A stretch of DNA of 64,000 bases from Ganoderma boninense (taxonomy: Eukaryota; Basidiomycota; Agaricomycetes; Polyporales; Polyporaceae), in contig CM035310.1 in NCBI GenBank assembly GCA_002900995.3, positions 3,682,096 through 3,746,095 on the forward strand. The letters are read 5' to 3'. Each line of letters opens with the position of its first letter. The first letter of the stretch is position 1. A program made the position numbers and the translations under genes. Under the pieces are notes generated by a model, which saw only the letters and a list, made by a program, of their open reading frames with translations, had not been told where the DNA came from and made no database searches. This document shows positions 13,185-25,747 of this stretch, one piece after another.

Positions 13185-13900
13185 ACTCGGAATCTTATCT
13201 TTCTGGCTGGTGCGACCGCCTCCCGCGTCCTCCAGAGCATTCTTGCGCAGAAATTTCCGCAGGAGGGTCTCTGGATGCGACCGAGGTCTTGGACGGCTCT
13301 CCAGTCGTCCGCCTGCACGACCATCTGATTCGGACTGGAGCACCTGCGCGACTTCCTGCAATGCCTGATACCGTGCTCGTCACTGGCGCAAGTGCTCGTT
13401 GGGGTCTCTAGAACTTTCCCGGTTCCATTGTCGTACTCTTTGAACGGTCTGCTCACGCCACGAGAGACTGTGCTGCAACGGAACCGGGAACGCCCGTAGT
13501 CGGCTTCCCTGCGCTCTGCACCATCATCCTCCTGGCGCACAAGAACCAGTGTCCCAACGTCGAAACGTGCGCCGTCTTCGTCGTCAAAACGTTCTCCACC
13601 CCGCGCTGCAAGCTTCACCCGTCGCTCAGAATTCTCGCGCAACCCGCCTGAAGGCTTCGCGGCCCGCCCACACACTGGCAGGAGCGCCGCCACCGCCGGC
13701 TTGACAGAAACCCCTTCGCCTTTGACGGGGCCTGCACGCTTGAGGAACGCATACACCTGCAGTGGATGCCTACACGCACTCCCTACTGCGCGCACCTCGA
13801 GCTGCCAGTGTGCCTCAGGAGACGCGGCCAGGTGGCGAAGCAGCAGCGTTCGACCTCAAGGACGTAAGTATCTGGGGCACACCCATGCGCACGATGCACG
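13185..13900 (+). pseudogene. Decayed BTB/POZ gene fragment
   Basis: In shifting plus frames the sequence reads NLIFLAGATASRVLQSILAQKFP (the BTB opening), GSLDATEVLDGSPVVRLHDH (matching the 4,958-6,025 copy) and FPALCTIILLAHKNQCPNVETCAVFVV (matching VHAALHLAHKYQCPDVEARALSVL). Several frameshifts and a missing conserved core show it is dead. It abuts the F-box relic directly, so the locus is a scar of at least two gene losses. Confidence 0.55.
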
Positions 13901-14249
13901 CACACCGGCGGCCCGCGCAATGCACCCGGGCACTTGAAGACACCCGCAGTGAGGTGGACATGGACGCACTGGGAGACAGGGGTTATGCGAGGTGTGCGCG
14001 AGATATATGCGGCGGCGGGACGTAGCTGAGAGAAGGCAGGAAGGTATGGGGGCTATTGCCGGGTGTGTTCAAGTTTGCGATGACAGCCATAGTGCGCGGA
14101 TTCGCCAGGGGGACGTCAGACTAGGTGCTGCAGAGCTATCCGACTGACGGATTGTGTTTTGTGGTCTACCGTCTAGGACTACCCGACTGTGCTAGTTCGG
14201 GAGTTCTGCCAATCGAGCGGTGCTCTGAGCGAGACAAGTATAATCTATG

Positions 14250-15531
14250 TTAGACCTCGGCCACCTCAGGCTCGTCCTGCGGCAGTCGGATTGCTCCCTC
14301 GGACGGATCATTGTCTCTGCTCGCAGCGGCGCATGCGAGGGAAAAGGAGATGCCCTGTGGTTCAGAAGTCATCAATAAAAGTCCTCAAGACAAAAGCTTC
14401 TGTATGCGCGGAAGGACCACAACGCACCATGAAAGGAGAGAGGACGCTGATGTTCGGGTAGAACAGGAGGTTCGGGTCCAGGTAGAACGTCACGAACAGC
14501 GAGAACGACGCCACTCTGTACAGCGCGGCGGACCGGACGATCGCGTCCCAGAAGGCCCGGGAGAACACGAATTTTGCGAGGGCGCGCGGCGTCCACCCTA
14601 TGTCTCTGGAGTCGCGCAGACTCGGAACTAAGTAGGTGTGTCAGAATGCTACAGCTTGGTGGTGTAGAGCCTGAGGCTGATGTACTGATGTGCGACTCAC
14701 TTAGAGTGACGAGGTTGATCGCGGTGGTGAAGGCGAGGAACTGGAGGGCCCACGACGGGTTGGCGAAGGCAGAGCAGCCGAATACTGAAGGAGGAGCGTC
14801 ATATTGAGGATGAATAAGAACGTGTCACACCACCATGTGGACCGTGACACTCACCAGCCGCAAAGAAGAAAAATACTATGGCGTACGCGCCGGCCTTCGG
14901 ATATCCGCCTGGTTTCGCGAACAGCGTACGAATCTAGCAAATATGGTTGAGTAACGATATATGCTAAGATTGGTTGGAATCTCACCATGAGTACGTTGGC
15001 GACCATGGTCTGTGCCATATAGAGGTAGAACTGGCCCCCGCGCACGGACATGAAGAGGAAGTACTCGTCGTCGAACGTCTTGTATGCGACGTGCAGTTTG
15101 CCCGCGTAGCCGCCGACCGCGCGTATGTCCAAGGCCGACATGAGCAGACTCTGGGGTTCCCGTCAGTTTGCATGTGCTGCGTGAAGCCCGGAGGATGGAG
15201 AGTTCATACCGCAAACGCGAGAGTCAACATCACGGTGAGCGCCGTGAGGGAAACGAGGTGGCAAGGCTTGACAACGCGGAGCGCGCCGCCCTCGCGCTGA
15301 AGGCAGGCAGATCGGGCCTTCAGGTATGTTACGCAGGAGACTACCACCAGGCTCGACTGGAGGGCGAGCGAGAGGGTGCTCGACAGCAGGATCTCCTCCG
15401 CTGTGAACATCCGCTGGCGGGGTAGAAGGGCCTCGGAATTAGCCGTCTAATGCTCGAATTATGGAACGGAGTAGGCGCACTCCTTCAGAGGACTGGATAG
15501 TCTCGCTGCCAATGGGTGCGGCGTTAGCCAT
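14250..15531 (-). CDS. Multi-span membrane protein, uncharacterised fungal family
   Basis: Seven exons read by eye: 15,531-15,481, 15,431-15,210, 15,150-14,986, 14,933-14,855, 14,784-14,701, 14,627-14,428 and 14,354-14,250. Phases agree at every junction, giving 301 aa. Start MANAAPIGSE. Hydrophobic segments: LSLALQSSLVVVSCVTYL, LVSLTALTVMLTLAFAV, FYLYMAQTMVANVLM, AYAIVFFFAAG, WALQFLAFTTAINLVTL and LYRVASFSLFVTFYLDPNLL. The C-terminus is short and acidic (DEPEVAEV). It resembles the membrane protein at the left edge in architecture and is likely from a related agaricomycete family of unknown role. No lesion seen. A 39-nt in-frame stretch inside exon 2 could be a further intron. Confidence 0.68.
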
Positions 15532-16403
15532 CGTAGCGGGAAAAGGCGGGGATGCGAACTGGAGGAGGGAAGAGGGATGAGGAGAGGGATCCGAATCTGG
15601 ATGGGGCCAGGCAATATCGAACACGCGCACTTTAACACTGGCTCGAACAGGCGCAATGTTACGGAACTGCTGCACTTACGAGCGCACGAAAAAAAAAACC
15701 CGCTCCTACTCCAATCCGACGTCCTCGACTCCTCTTGAGACCGGAATTTCGAAACCAGACTGGAGTCAGAAAGCGGACTGCTGTAACGGTGCATATTATC
15801 AAGCCTCGGACGATGGGTAAGGCAAGTGAAGTACCTTTTACGGTTGTGGTTGTAGCGCTTGAACGCAAAACACAAACTTCGGCTATTTTAAACCACATCT
15901 GGCCCAGCGATCCTGGTCGTCGGAGGTCGTCAGTCGGTGAAATCGGTTGCCGACGACGGACGCCGTCATCTTAGACGATGGGGATGCGTCAGGTTCATGT
16001 TAATTGTCACGGTATAGAAAATGAGCCGTCGCCCCACGTCTCTAAGCTTACTCACTACGATGACGTTCTAGCTTGACGGTATGCCCATAAAGCGAAGTCC
16101 CGAGTGCGCTGTGATGTTAGCGACAGGTTGTTATGTCGTACGAGACGGAGACACCCGTGTTGCTTCGACTGACAGGCATGAGAGAATGTATTGCCGCTCC
16201 GCGCTACTAGCAGAGACGCATACCGGGTTCGTGAGCGATAGCCATCGCGTTTGTGCGCTGACGTTGGTGGAATACGTGGAGGCGTCAAGTACATTCATGG
16301 CTGCCAAAGTCGTCGCCTACGAGGAGCCTGACGAGGTCGCCCGGGGACAGACAAGAGCACGTATCGGGCACATGAAACGCCCATAACTTCGACTCTCAGA
16401 CCC
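15532..16403. other. Intergenic, nothing recognised
   Basis: Spacer between the membrane-protein start and the stop of HNH gene A. Short frames only. Confidence 0.5.
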
Positions 16404-17963
16404 TCAGGCTGTACCGTCGGACTCGGATCCATCCTCCTCGAGCTCTCTCTCGACCTCCAGACACACCTCCGGGCCCGCATACTCCACGACCGACCCCCAG
16501 AAAGCGCCCCCGCTAGGCTCCGGGTACGCCGAATGCGCCACCCCGGGGACGTAGATCGCGCGGTACCGGAGCAGCACGAACGCGCCGCGCACGCCGCTGT
16601 GGTGGAGCACGCCCGCGAGCGCCGCGTGCACCCTGAGCAGCGCGCGGTCGGGGAGATCCACTCCGACCGTCCCTGGTCCCGCGGCGGGCGCGGAGAAGTT
16701 GGCGCTGTGGTCGGCGAAGGCGACGTGGCTCGTCGTGTGCCGGCAGCCCTCGTCGACGGGGTGCCCGTATATCTTGATCGCGTAGCGGTTTGTCTTCTGC
16801 GGGAGGGAGGGAGGGGGGACACGCGTGAGCTATCGCGGGACGGAGTCTTCGGTTCGACAGAGACAGGGCAAGACATAACGAACCTCAGTTGGGTGCAGGC
16901 TCCATAGGAACCGCTCGAAGCCGTCCGCGACGGCGACGTACGTGAAGAGGGTGTTCTGGGGCTCCTGCGTCGCCTTGTTGATGAGTGTGGCGCGGTCCAC
17001 GCCGCAGAAGTGCTCGAGCATGCTGAAGAGGATGTCCTGAGAGCGCGCGTCCTGTGAAGTATTCAGTTTGCCAATGGCCTGGAAATGAGACTGAGAGAGA
17101 GGGGCGGAAGTTCGAAAGATGCGCACCTCGTGCGCCCACACCTCGGAGGGGATGATCGACGCGATGCCGCAGCACAAGAACCGGGGATCTTGCGGGATGG
17201 GGCGGCGGTGAGGCGACCGGCCGTCGAAAACGCCGGTCATGAAGCAGCGGTAGTCGTCGCGCGCCATCACCTGTGCCATGAACATGTCTGGTTCAGCAAC
17301 GAAGCACTTGTGATCGAGGACCAAGAAGGGAGGTTGGTTAGAGCGGTAACTCGCCTGCTCTTCGCAACGACGGCGCTGCTCTTTGGCTTGCGCTCTCGCT
17401 GCACAGACGGCGGCAGAGCTGTACCCTGGCAGATCTTCTAGCCACGCATAGGTCGTATCTCGGTTTGCGAAGGCGTAGACTGGTTAAATCAATATGGATC
17501 AGACATCCGTACACACTTCGACGGTACCGACGGTGAGCTTACATGGCCACAGCACGAAGGCGACCGAGGTCGACGAGAGGTCATGGAGGGCCCGGGCCAC
17601 ACGTGCTGCCTGCCCCACTTCAAGTTGCGGTTCGCGAGCATGATGATGTATGGCGTGTTCGACACATACGCAGATGGCGGCAGAGACGTACCGCTTTCCC
17701 GCTACCATGCCGAGCTCATCTGCCATCTGATACATGGCATTGAACAGTCCGAGAGACGTGAACATGGGAAGGTGACCTGGCGACGCATTGTGGATGCGTT
17801 CTGCCCACGCGGCGCCGCGTTGCACTTGAGGACAATCAGATTGGTTGAATACATCAAAATACTGGTGAGCGCGAGAGTGGAGTGCGGTATCGGGGACGGA
17901 GGGATCCTCGATGAGATTGTCCACTGCTTGAGTGAACTCTGCAGTGGCGGTATACAGGACCAT
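16404..17963 (-). CDS. HNH_2-like protein A, catalytic His lost
   Basis: Five exons: 17,963-17,543, 17,479-17,355, 17,270-17,127, 17,051-16,884, 16,796-16,404; all phases agree, 416 aa. Family layout: helical N-terminal domain ending in LWP at the first intron; HNH_2-like core (VMARDDYRCFMTG, then GIASIIPSEVW); a helical block (ILFSMLEHFCGVD...FLWSLHPTE); a C-terminal region with DLPDRALLRVHAALAGVLHHSG. In active relatives the second core motif reads VAHIF (compare genes C and G); here AHI is ASI, so the catalytic His is Ser. HNH_2 (PF13391) proteins are usually DNA endonucleases; this copy is predicted not to cut. Intron 2 starts with GC rather than GT (GCGAGT). Start chosen by match to the MALPYT and MDLPYT starts of F and D. 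Confidence 0.75.
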
Positions 17964-19009
17964 CTTGCTGGCACGAGTCGGAGTGGAGGCTGGACACAAT
18001 ATTATTGATGGACTGAACAAGGTAAGGGAGGCGAGCTGTGGAGTGTAGTGTCCAACGATGGCAAAGACCTAGTAGATTGACCATGGAACGACGAGGACAG
18101 GGACTTCAACAAGAGTTAAAACATCGACTCCTGCGGAAACAGCATGGTGCATCGTGGGAGTATGCACATGATCGCACTAGGCGCTACTCGAAGGTACGTG
18201 TTCGGCGTTAGCGGGACGCTACTGCGCCTCGTACCTATACCAGGTGGCAGACAAGCCGGGCGTGATCGCGAGCAGGTGGTATGTCTAATGCTGCCATCTG
18301 TGTGTGTTCTGAACATGCCGCGTGAGCCCATGCACAGACCGCGACTCGGAGCAGCAGTGCGAGTCACGAGTGGCAGCTCTCGTCGACTCGGACTCGGACT
18401 ATGTTCATCTACCTAGTATACCCTTCATAAAACAAAAACTGCTTCGAAGGCATGATGATCGTTTTGCTAGAACTCCCAGGCGACGAGATCCCGACCTCCG
18501 AACTCATCGCGAGAGCTCAGCGCCGTCGTTTGAACGTGCTGGCGGGCCTTTGTACATGTGTATCCACTATATATCACTGTCTTGCCACGGCAACAAACCG
18601 CCGGTCGCGTGCATGTCCCACATATGGCGGTGCGTCGTTTCCACAACGTCTCTTTCTTTATGCATTCGCTTCCTTTGTTCGGGACAAGCCGGCGACTCGA
18701 GTTATATTGTGTCGGTAGGGATGACAATGAATTTTGATCCAACGCCACTGGTACCGTTCGATCTGCGCGCGAGTTGCAAGGCACGTTATCCCGACCTTCG
18801 TTACCTTTGTCGACGGACGATTTGCTGACGCGTTTTTGCCATGGGCTCTCCTTTGGAACCATAGGACGAGCATCACCGTGACGCCGGTAGCCGCGTTCTC
18901 ATTTCACGCGTACTAAAACATCGTTGTCCTGCACGGAAATCGTATAACTCCTAGTAGATCGTCGAATTCTAAATTCGCTTTTGCGCACGCCTTCGAAAGC
19001 ACCAGCACC
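17964..19009. other. Intergenic, nothing recognised
   Basis: Shared upstream region of HNH gene A (minus) and the F-box gene (plus), about 1.05 kb. Short frames only; no clear TATA element picked out. Confidence 0.5.
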
Positions 19010-20589
19010 ATGCAGAGACGTACGTACTACGCGCTCTCGTACCCATCCAGCCAAGCTCATCTCACCCTTCAGGCCGAGTCCAGCTACGGGATCTCACTCA
19101 GCAACTTCCTGTCGAGATCCTCGCCATGATCTTCCACAACTTGAAGGACTCCTATCACCCAAACGAGCGTGGACTCGGCGCGAACTGGGTTCGCGCCACC
19201 TGGATCTGCAAGGTATGGCGCGAAGTCGCCCTCAAGACCCCTACACTATGGTCCTCCATCCTCATCTCAGAGGGCATTGCGGACGATCCCGCTTTCGAGA
19301 CCCAACTGCATCGTGCACGAGGCGCCGCGCTGGACATCCTCGTCTCCGACCTCGACATGTCCACCGACGAGGTGCAGGACGCGTTGAGCCTCGTCCTCGA
19401 CAAGCAGTCGCCCATCCGGAAGCTCGAGATCGCCTGCAAGAAGCACCACGCGGCCGTCGAAGATCTCATCAAGGCTGCAGCCGCGGACGTCGTGTTGCTG
19501 TCGACCTCGGACACATGGATCGCGGACGCCAAGCATGAGTGTAAATTCAGCGGAGACGCGTTCCCCCGTCTCCGCCACTTAACGCTTCGCAGCATCATCC
19601 CCGTCGCGGGGGGACCGCTGCCGAACCTCACGCGGCTCAGCCTCGCGCACGCCTACGACGAGGACGCCGTGCCCCCCGGCCTCGCCGTGCACCGCTTCCT
19701 CGCGGCGTGCCCGAACCTCACGGAGCTGAAGATGCGCAACTGCTTCATATACGACACCAAGAACACGATCGGGGCGCCGGGGGCGCACGTCCTCCCGATC
19801 GTCACGCTCCCGAGGCTCCGCTTCCTGTCGCTCGAGCAGCTCGCGTGCGACGTGCCCACGGCGCTCGGCACGCTCCGCCTCCCCGCCCTCGCCTCGTTCC
19901 ACGTCGACGCGGACTGCAGCAACGACTCCACCAGCGACACGTTCCCCGTCGTGCCTCAGAACATCACCGAGGCCCTCCCGCCCATCCGCCACTCGCGCTC
20001 GCTCGCACTCGTCGCGGACTCGGAGGTGTGCTTGCGAGGCAGTTCCGGCCCCGGCCCTGGCGACACAGGTGGTAGCGGCGACAGCAACGGCGACGGCGAC
20101 GAGTGGTCGGTGACGGTGTTCGGGCTGATCGACCGGGTGGCCGAGAAAGAGGAATACCAGGACCAGTGCTCCGTCCAGGAGTACACCGGGCTCTTCCTCG
20201 CCCGCATCCCGCAGCTCGTCGTCCCCGCCGCCCTCGTTCGCCTCGAGCTCCACGTCGCGGACGGGCTGCCCGTCGCGCGCGACTGGGCGCGGGTCTTCGC
20301 GGGCATGCACGGTTTGAGGGCGCTCGCGGTCGGGGGTGGGGCGCTCATCCGGCTCGTGCTCGCCGCGTTCGAGGACGAGGACGAGGGGAAGGGGGGCAGG
20401 CTGTGTCCGGGGCTCGAGGACCTCGAACTTTGTGTTGGCAAGGCGCGGGATGGGGCTCTGGCGAATGCCATCTTGCGCACGTTGGGCACCTGGGTCCGTG
20501 CGCGCGCGACGCCGTTGCGATCGTTGACCGTCAAGGTGTGCAAGGGCTCGGATCCCGGCGCAGACGACTCCAATCGGACTCGGACGTAG
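19010..20589 (+). CDS. F-box protein with LRR-like body, tail lost by frameshift
   Basis: Exon 1 is 19,010-19,019 (ATGCAGAGAC), then a GTACGT...CAG intron, then 19,073-20,589; 508 aa. The F-box is at residues 14-66: LTQQLPVEILAMIFHNL...WVRATWICKVWREVALKTPTLWSSI. Beyond it are leucine-rich blocks (FPRLRHLTL, LPNLTRLSLAHA, CPNLTELKMRNC, LPRLRFLSLEQL). F-box proteins bind Skp1 and present substrates to SCF ubiquitin ligases. Near 20,572 the frame is one base off relative to two partial copies (29,294 and 35,411). The conserved tail, with a CSACGVEYEPD motif and acidic stretch, continues in another frame to 20,837, so this copy ends early in NRTRT. The body looks otherwise intact; whether the shortened protein works is unknown. 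Confidence 0.75.
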
Positions 20590-20984
20590 ACGAACCGTCA
20601 TCGACCCGGGATGACGATGAGGAAGGCAGCGACGGGAACGAAACCGAGTCCGAGTCGGCCGAAAGCTGGGCGTGGAAGTTGTGCCAGGACGTCGGACTCA
20701 AGCTGAAGGGTTTCGTCCTCAAAGTCTTCCTGGTCAAGACGGACTGTTCCGCATGTGGCGTGGAGTACGAGCCGGATCGTGATGACTGGGATGCACTTCG
20801 TGACGGCGAGTTGACCGACGACGACTCGTACTATTAATTCTGATGGTAGAAGTGGCGTACCGATCAAGCTCAGGTGCGACGAATGTGTACTGTTCCTATT
20901 CAAAACATGGACTTTTCGGAATCACACCGACGGATAGGAGGGCCGATTGGTGTGCTAGAGGAGCGTGCTGCAGTAGTACGGGTC

Positions 20985-23137
20985 TGTGCCGTCGCTGCCC
21001 CCATGCCAAATTTCCCCCGGACGCTAATAACTCGGATAGTGCCAGGCCTTTGAAACTAGTCCGACGAGTGAATAAAATCTATGGGCTCTGGCCTACCAGT
21101 AGAAAGGCATATGCATGTGAGCGGGGGTCGAGAAACCTTCGCTCGGAGTATTTTGCAGAAACATAAGAACAACGGATGCTTGTCCACCGTCCCCCAGGCT
21201 TCCCCCTACCTGCCTTTTCGGTCCGGACACTCTGGCAGGGGCGACGAAGGTACGGTCAGGCGAAAACGTTCGGACATCGCCGCATACAGCATGCCCGCAT
21301 CGCCTCCTAGCGAAGTTAGAACATCCGGGCAGGCATCCAAGCCGAGTCCGCGGAACACTCAGTCACAAATGTCTCATCTCCCGTGGCACTAGCGGCGCCT
21401 CGGTGACCCCTCCCGACTATTCCTCGTCCGGCGCCGCCGCCATCTCCGACCCGACTCTGACTCTGAGCCGTCCTCGTCCTTCGCGAGCGCGCGCTCCCGC
21501 TCGAGCACGTCCTCGCACAGCTCCTCCACGGACAGCTGCAGGTCGACCTCCACACACGTCTCCGCGCCCTCGTACTCCACCACGGACGCCCAGAACGCCG
21601 CCCCGCGCGCGGCGGGCCAGCGCGAGAACCCCGGGAGCCAGTGCGGGCGCGCGAATAGGCACTCGAACGTGATGTCCGCGCCGCTCAGGCACAGCACGCC
21701 CGACAGCGCGGCGTGCAGGTGGAGCAGCGCGGGTCGGGGAGGGGAACCGGCTCTGCGGCGCCAGCCGAATCCGGGGCTGGGAGGAGGGGGAGGAGGTGGA
21801 GATGGTGGTGGTGGTGGTGGTGGACGGAGGCGGGGCGCAGAAGGCTGGCTGTGGTCGACGAATGTGACGTGGCTGGTGACGTGCCGCACGCCGGCGTAGT
21901 TTTGCGGGCCGTAGGTCTTAATCTTGTAGCGGTTGGGTGTCTGTGCAAGTGCGGCCGTTCCGCGTCGTGGATAAGCATAACGAGGTCATGCCGGTCAGGG
22001 TCCAGCCATGCAAAGCGGAGAAGAACGGATGCGACGGACCTTGGTGGGGTGCAGGCACCACGTAAACTGGCGGAACCCCGTGCACGCAGAGGTGTTCACG
22101 AACAGCATGTTCTGGGGCCCATCCGCCTTCGCCAGAACGGCCTCCAAGTCGTCCACGCCGAAATAATGCTTGAGGATGCCGCGCATTATGCCTAACGAAT
22201 CCACATCCAGCGACTAGACGTGGGTGTGCAGTGGCAAAGGTAAGCCGCCACAGCCGGGTGGTGAATGAACGACTCACCTCGCCGCGTGCGCTCATGTCAT
22301 CCTCATCCCGAGCAAAAACCTCGCGTTTGATGATCCGGACGAAGCCGCAGTCGTTGAAATCTGCGCCCTCAGGCTTGGACTGCTGCCTGAAGAACCAGTG
22401 GGTGTCGTAGCGACCGCACATGAAGCAGTAGTAGTTGTCCCGTGCCATGACCTGGGAAGGCGTCGCCGCCGCGTCGGCCGCGGTAGATGCTCTGAATTAG
22501 CTCGCACGAGGGTGTGGTAGCCCACACTCGGAACCGGAGTCCAGCTTACCTGCTCCTTCCAGCGCCAGAGCTGCGGATTTTCTAGACGCTCTTCTTCTGT
22601 CCGGGGTGCGGGATGCACCCAGTATTCCTCAGTTTCGCTCGGGGGGTTCAGGTTGATGTCCGTACCATGGGCGTAGACTTGGACGCGATGAGAAAAGTGC
22701 GGGCGGATGGTAAGCATCGCAAAATGAATTCGAATTTCGGACTCACATGGCCACAATACGAACGCGGCCCAGGTCGAGGCGACGTCGTGAAGCGCGTGGA
22801 CCAAGTTAGCGATTGACTGACTGTCTGGAGCCGCGACCGTTGCGCCCGGGATGGTGCGGTCGCCACATGCACAGACGGTAGCGGACACGTACCGCTTTCC
22901 TGCAGCCAGCTTGAGCTCGTTGGCGACGGTGTAGAGCGCATGCAAGAGCTCGAGTGTGGAAAAGGCGAGAAAGCCGGGGATTGCTGTTTGGATGCGTGTT
23001 GCCCAAGGAGGTCCCCTCAGTTGGTCATTGTTAAGCAGTTTAAGATAGTGACAGGCGCGAGCGTTGAGGTCATCGTTAGATAAGGAGGTGTCGTGGACTA
23101 GGGTGTCGACGGCTTCTGTCAATTCTGCAGTCAACAT
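20985..23137. repeat. Segmental duplication, copy 1 (spacer plus HNH B)
   Basis: The noncoding spacer from 20,985 and the HNH gene that follows match 30,270-32,427 closely, including noncoding runs such as the block around CATATGCATGTGAGCGGG. In copy 1 the segment follows the 3' end of the F-box gene; in copy 2 it abuts a truncated F-box fragment. Confidence 0.8.
21389..23137 (-). CDS. HNH_2-like protein B, catalytic His lost, basic tail
   Basis: Five exons: 23,137-22,747, 22,677-22,550, 22,451-22,278, 22,213-22,040, 21,940-21,389; phases agree, 472 aa. Start MLTAELTEAVD matches gene E (MLTVEFTQAVD); an upstream in-frame extension lacks support. N-terminal helical domain ends AFVLWP; the core reads VMARDNYYCFMCG then GFVRIIKREVF, where AHI is replaced by VRI, so the catalytic His is missing. 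The next block reads GIMRGILKHYFGVD...TWCLHPTK. The C-terminal exon carries a long Pro-run linker encoded by a GGT/GGA repeat tract (about 21,781-21,822), the LLHLHAALSGVLCLSGADI motif, and a strongly basic end (RRWRRRRTRNSREGSPRRR), a likely nuclear localisation or nucleic-acid-binding tail. Gene E is its closest relative here. No disabling lesion apart from the motif. Confidence 0.75.
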
Positions 23138-23622
23138 GTGTGAAAGGTGGGATCTAGTGAAATCAGGAGCAAAGGAAGGGTTGAAGGAAGCGTCAGAGCT
23201 GTGAGACACAGGTAATGTGAAGGCGGACCAAGGGAGAGAGTGGCAAGGGAGTGGCAGTGAGTGAGGGACAAGTGGAAGACGAGCTGAGCCGACCGACGGC
23301 CTCCGCCCAGACACGTCCGCGAATGGGCGTCTCGCGCCACTCATAACCGGCGCCAGACCGGCGCTCCACGTCCCCCCGTCGGATTCGTTTTCGGTTCGCA
23401 GCCTGTCTGGTGTGCTCATCATTGCTTGAAAAATGCGACACGTTGTAAGATACTTGATTACCGTCCATAGGGGCTGGCTGAACATAGAAAGCATCGTACT
23501 CGTACATGAAATGGCGATCCTACTAGACTACAGCGCTACCGCCGTAAAGTTGAACCCGGGTGATTGACACTGCCGGACAACCGCGACACTGCTGGTATTC
23601 CTACACCGCAGAAACTCTTGAA

Positions 23623-25662
23623 CTAGAAACCAGGGATCTGCAACCCTGCAAGAGACTCGCGTAACTCATAAATAGTAGGATTGACATCGACAATCTCCTT
23701 GAAGAAAGCTTCGCCATCGGCACTAGGAACAGGGGGGTTGCTTGGGCCCTCGTGTTCGTTTATGATGTCGAAAACCGCCGCAGCACCGCTCAACCTAAGA
23801 ACGCCAGTCAATGCGGCATGCAAGCGAACTAACTCCTTATCGGGGAGGTCGATACCCATGGCTTCGTGAGGACGTTTCTTTGGGACGCTGGGGCCGGGTT
23901 CAGAGTCAGCAGTGCTATGGTCCCTCAACGTGATTCTGTCCGGAACCTGGTGGTCTTCCATATGGTTGTATCCTACATCGTAATCCTTGATCTTGTAGCA
24001 GTTTTCTTTCTGTAGGGTAGTTCCTTTTGTTAGCAAACCCTTCAAAATCAATGAAGTCGCAACCAAAAATATTATAATTCTCACTTCCGTAGGCTGCAAG
24101 CACCATGTGTAGGAATCAAACCGAGTATGATAGTACCTGGTCAGGGTAATACCATTACACGGGCTGTCCACTAGGTCCACCTGGTCCATGTACTTGGGGC
24201 TGAGCTGACAGTAGTGTTTCAGGAGTTCGAATGTAATGGTTGCGGCTCGAAACTGCCAGAGAAATGAGACTCTGCCATGATTAAAATGACAAGTGATTCA
24301 TTTACCTTTTCAGCTTCTGATGTTGTTTTCGTTGTGCCGCTGTACACCGCAAGAGAGCGCTTGAATATATGTGCTACCTCTATATTATCCGTACCCTCCT
24401 CAGACGCATTTGGTTGGAGCTCCTTCAGGACATCTTCCAAGCTGCCATCTTCAACGCCATCAGCATGGCTGGCCAAATAGTCCTGACGCTCGGCACCATT
24501 TTCCTGATCTGCGACCTCATCTTCTCTCTCCTTCCGTTCAATTGCAGCTGTAACTCTCATAATATCTGCCTTGGTGGGTTTCAACTGCTTATTCTTGTGG
24601 AGCTTGTCCATACGACCCGTCAAGATGCATTTGTAACCATCTCGCAGGAGGACCTGGGTGTTGAAACACATCAGTCATCCTATTTTGGAGCATTGGGACA
24701 CAATCAACATCTGGGAAAAATACACACCTTTTTCCGTAGAGATGAGTCACGACTCTTCTTCAATCCTATGTCTAGCATAGATTCTGTGTGTAACATTGTT
24801 GGTGTAGCGCTCTCTGAAACTTCGCTAGCAGAGATGATGATATTGTCCTGCTTTGCATAGACTGATATGAAGAAATAATTCAGTCTGGCTTCCCAATAAG
24901 TGAGCGCAATACAGACTTACATGGCCAGAGCAGAAACCCCGCCCAAGTGTTGGCTAGACCCTGTAGATTCTCTGCAAGCTTGTCACGCCGCTCGGTAACA
25001 TCGGAGGTGGCAGCATTGGCCCTGATCGCACAGGAGCAGACCGCAGCTGCTACATACTTCTCACCATGCTGAAGCTTGAGCTGTCTGGCTATGATAAACA
25101 TGACCCTGATAAGGTTCCTGACAGAGAACAGTCGGAACACGGGCTGGACGTCGGTATGGTCGGAAAGCCGTTCGACCCAGCTGGGGATGTCTAGATGAGA
25201 ATATTTAGGCTCATCTAGAACCTCCAGATGTTTCCGCGCCAGATGTCGCAACTTCTGGACTGTGTGAGCTTCATTGTTACTAGCAAGCAACGCATTCACT
25301 TCATCCCCGATGCCTTGATACTTCGACCACTCGGAGAGGCCATACATTCTGTTAACCTCCGGAGATGACGTGTCAGAGGAGGTGGGTGAAAAGGTGAGTT
25401 CAGGAACGTTATCAGGTGCAGTGGGGGTTTGGGGACGAGGAGCCTGAGAGTCTTCAGCCCGCTCCAAGTATTCGGAGGGCAGGGTGGAGAGGCTTGACTC
25501 GCTTCCGGTCTCGGAGATGGTAGACGGGTTACGGGTATGGGATGGCTGAGTGGGGGGAGGAGGGGTGCGAGGTTGAGTGGGGAGCTCCGGCTCGGACGAG
25601 GACATATGGGTGAGGCTCGATCCATCTGAGGTGGTGGAGAGGTTTTGAGCATGGGTAGGCAT
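23623..25662 (-). CDS. HNH_2-type endonuclease-like protein C, AHI motif intact
   Basis: Five exons: 25,662-24,921, 24,861-24,728, 24,653-24,306, 24,252-24,085, 24,009-23,623; phases agree, 592 aa. The first ~120 residues are Ser/Thr/Pro-rich and probably disordered. Next come the helical domain (YVAAAVCSCAIRA...WAGFLLWP), the core VLLRDGYKCILTG, a charged insert of about 60 residues rich in Glu/Asp, and DNIEVAHIFKRSL. R/D-G-Y-K-C and V-A-H-I match the HNH_2 consensus, so this copy could be an active nuclease. The rest follows the family: FELLKHYCQLS...TWCLQPTE and DLPDKELVRLHAALTGVLRLSGAA. Closest relative here is G at 37,236. Both are visibly AT-richer than their neighbours, share the Ser-rich N-terminus, and carry a TATA-like box about 90 nt before the ATG. 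No lesion seen. Confidence 0.8.
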
Positions 25663-25747
25663 GTTGGTAGGATGTTTGCGGCAATAGGAGGGCAGGAGCT
25701 GAAGATACAAGAATGCAGAATGCTGTCTCCCCGGAGAGGATCTCGTA

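Noticed and set aside
12220..13368. 382-codon plus-strand open frame
   Set aside because: Runs through the F-box and BTB relics in the wrong frames and shows no consistent domain.
19579..20601. Long minus-strand open frame of 340 codons opposite the F-box gene
   Set aside because: Antisense shadow of a GC-rich coding exon; composition is Arg/Glu/Ala-biased with no domain.
22292..23494. Longer start for HNH gene B at 23,494
   Set aside because: The extra N-terminus has no counterpart in E or other members; MLTAEL at 23,137 aligns with all paralogues.
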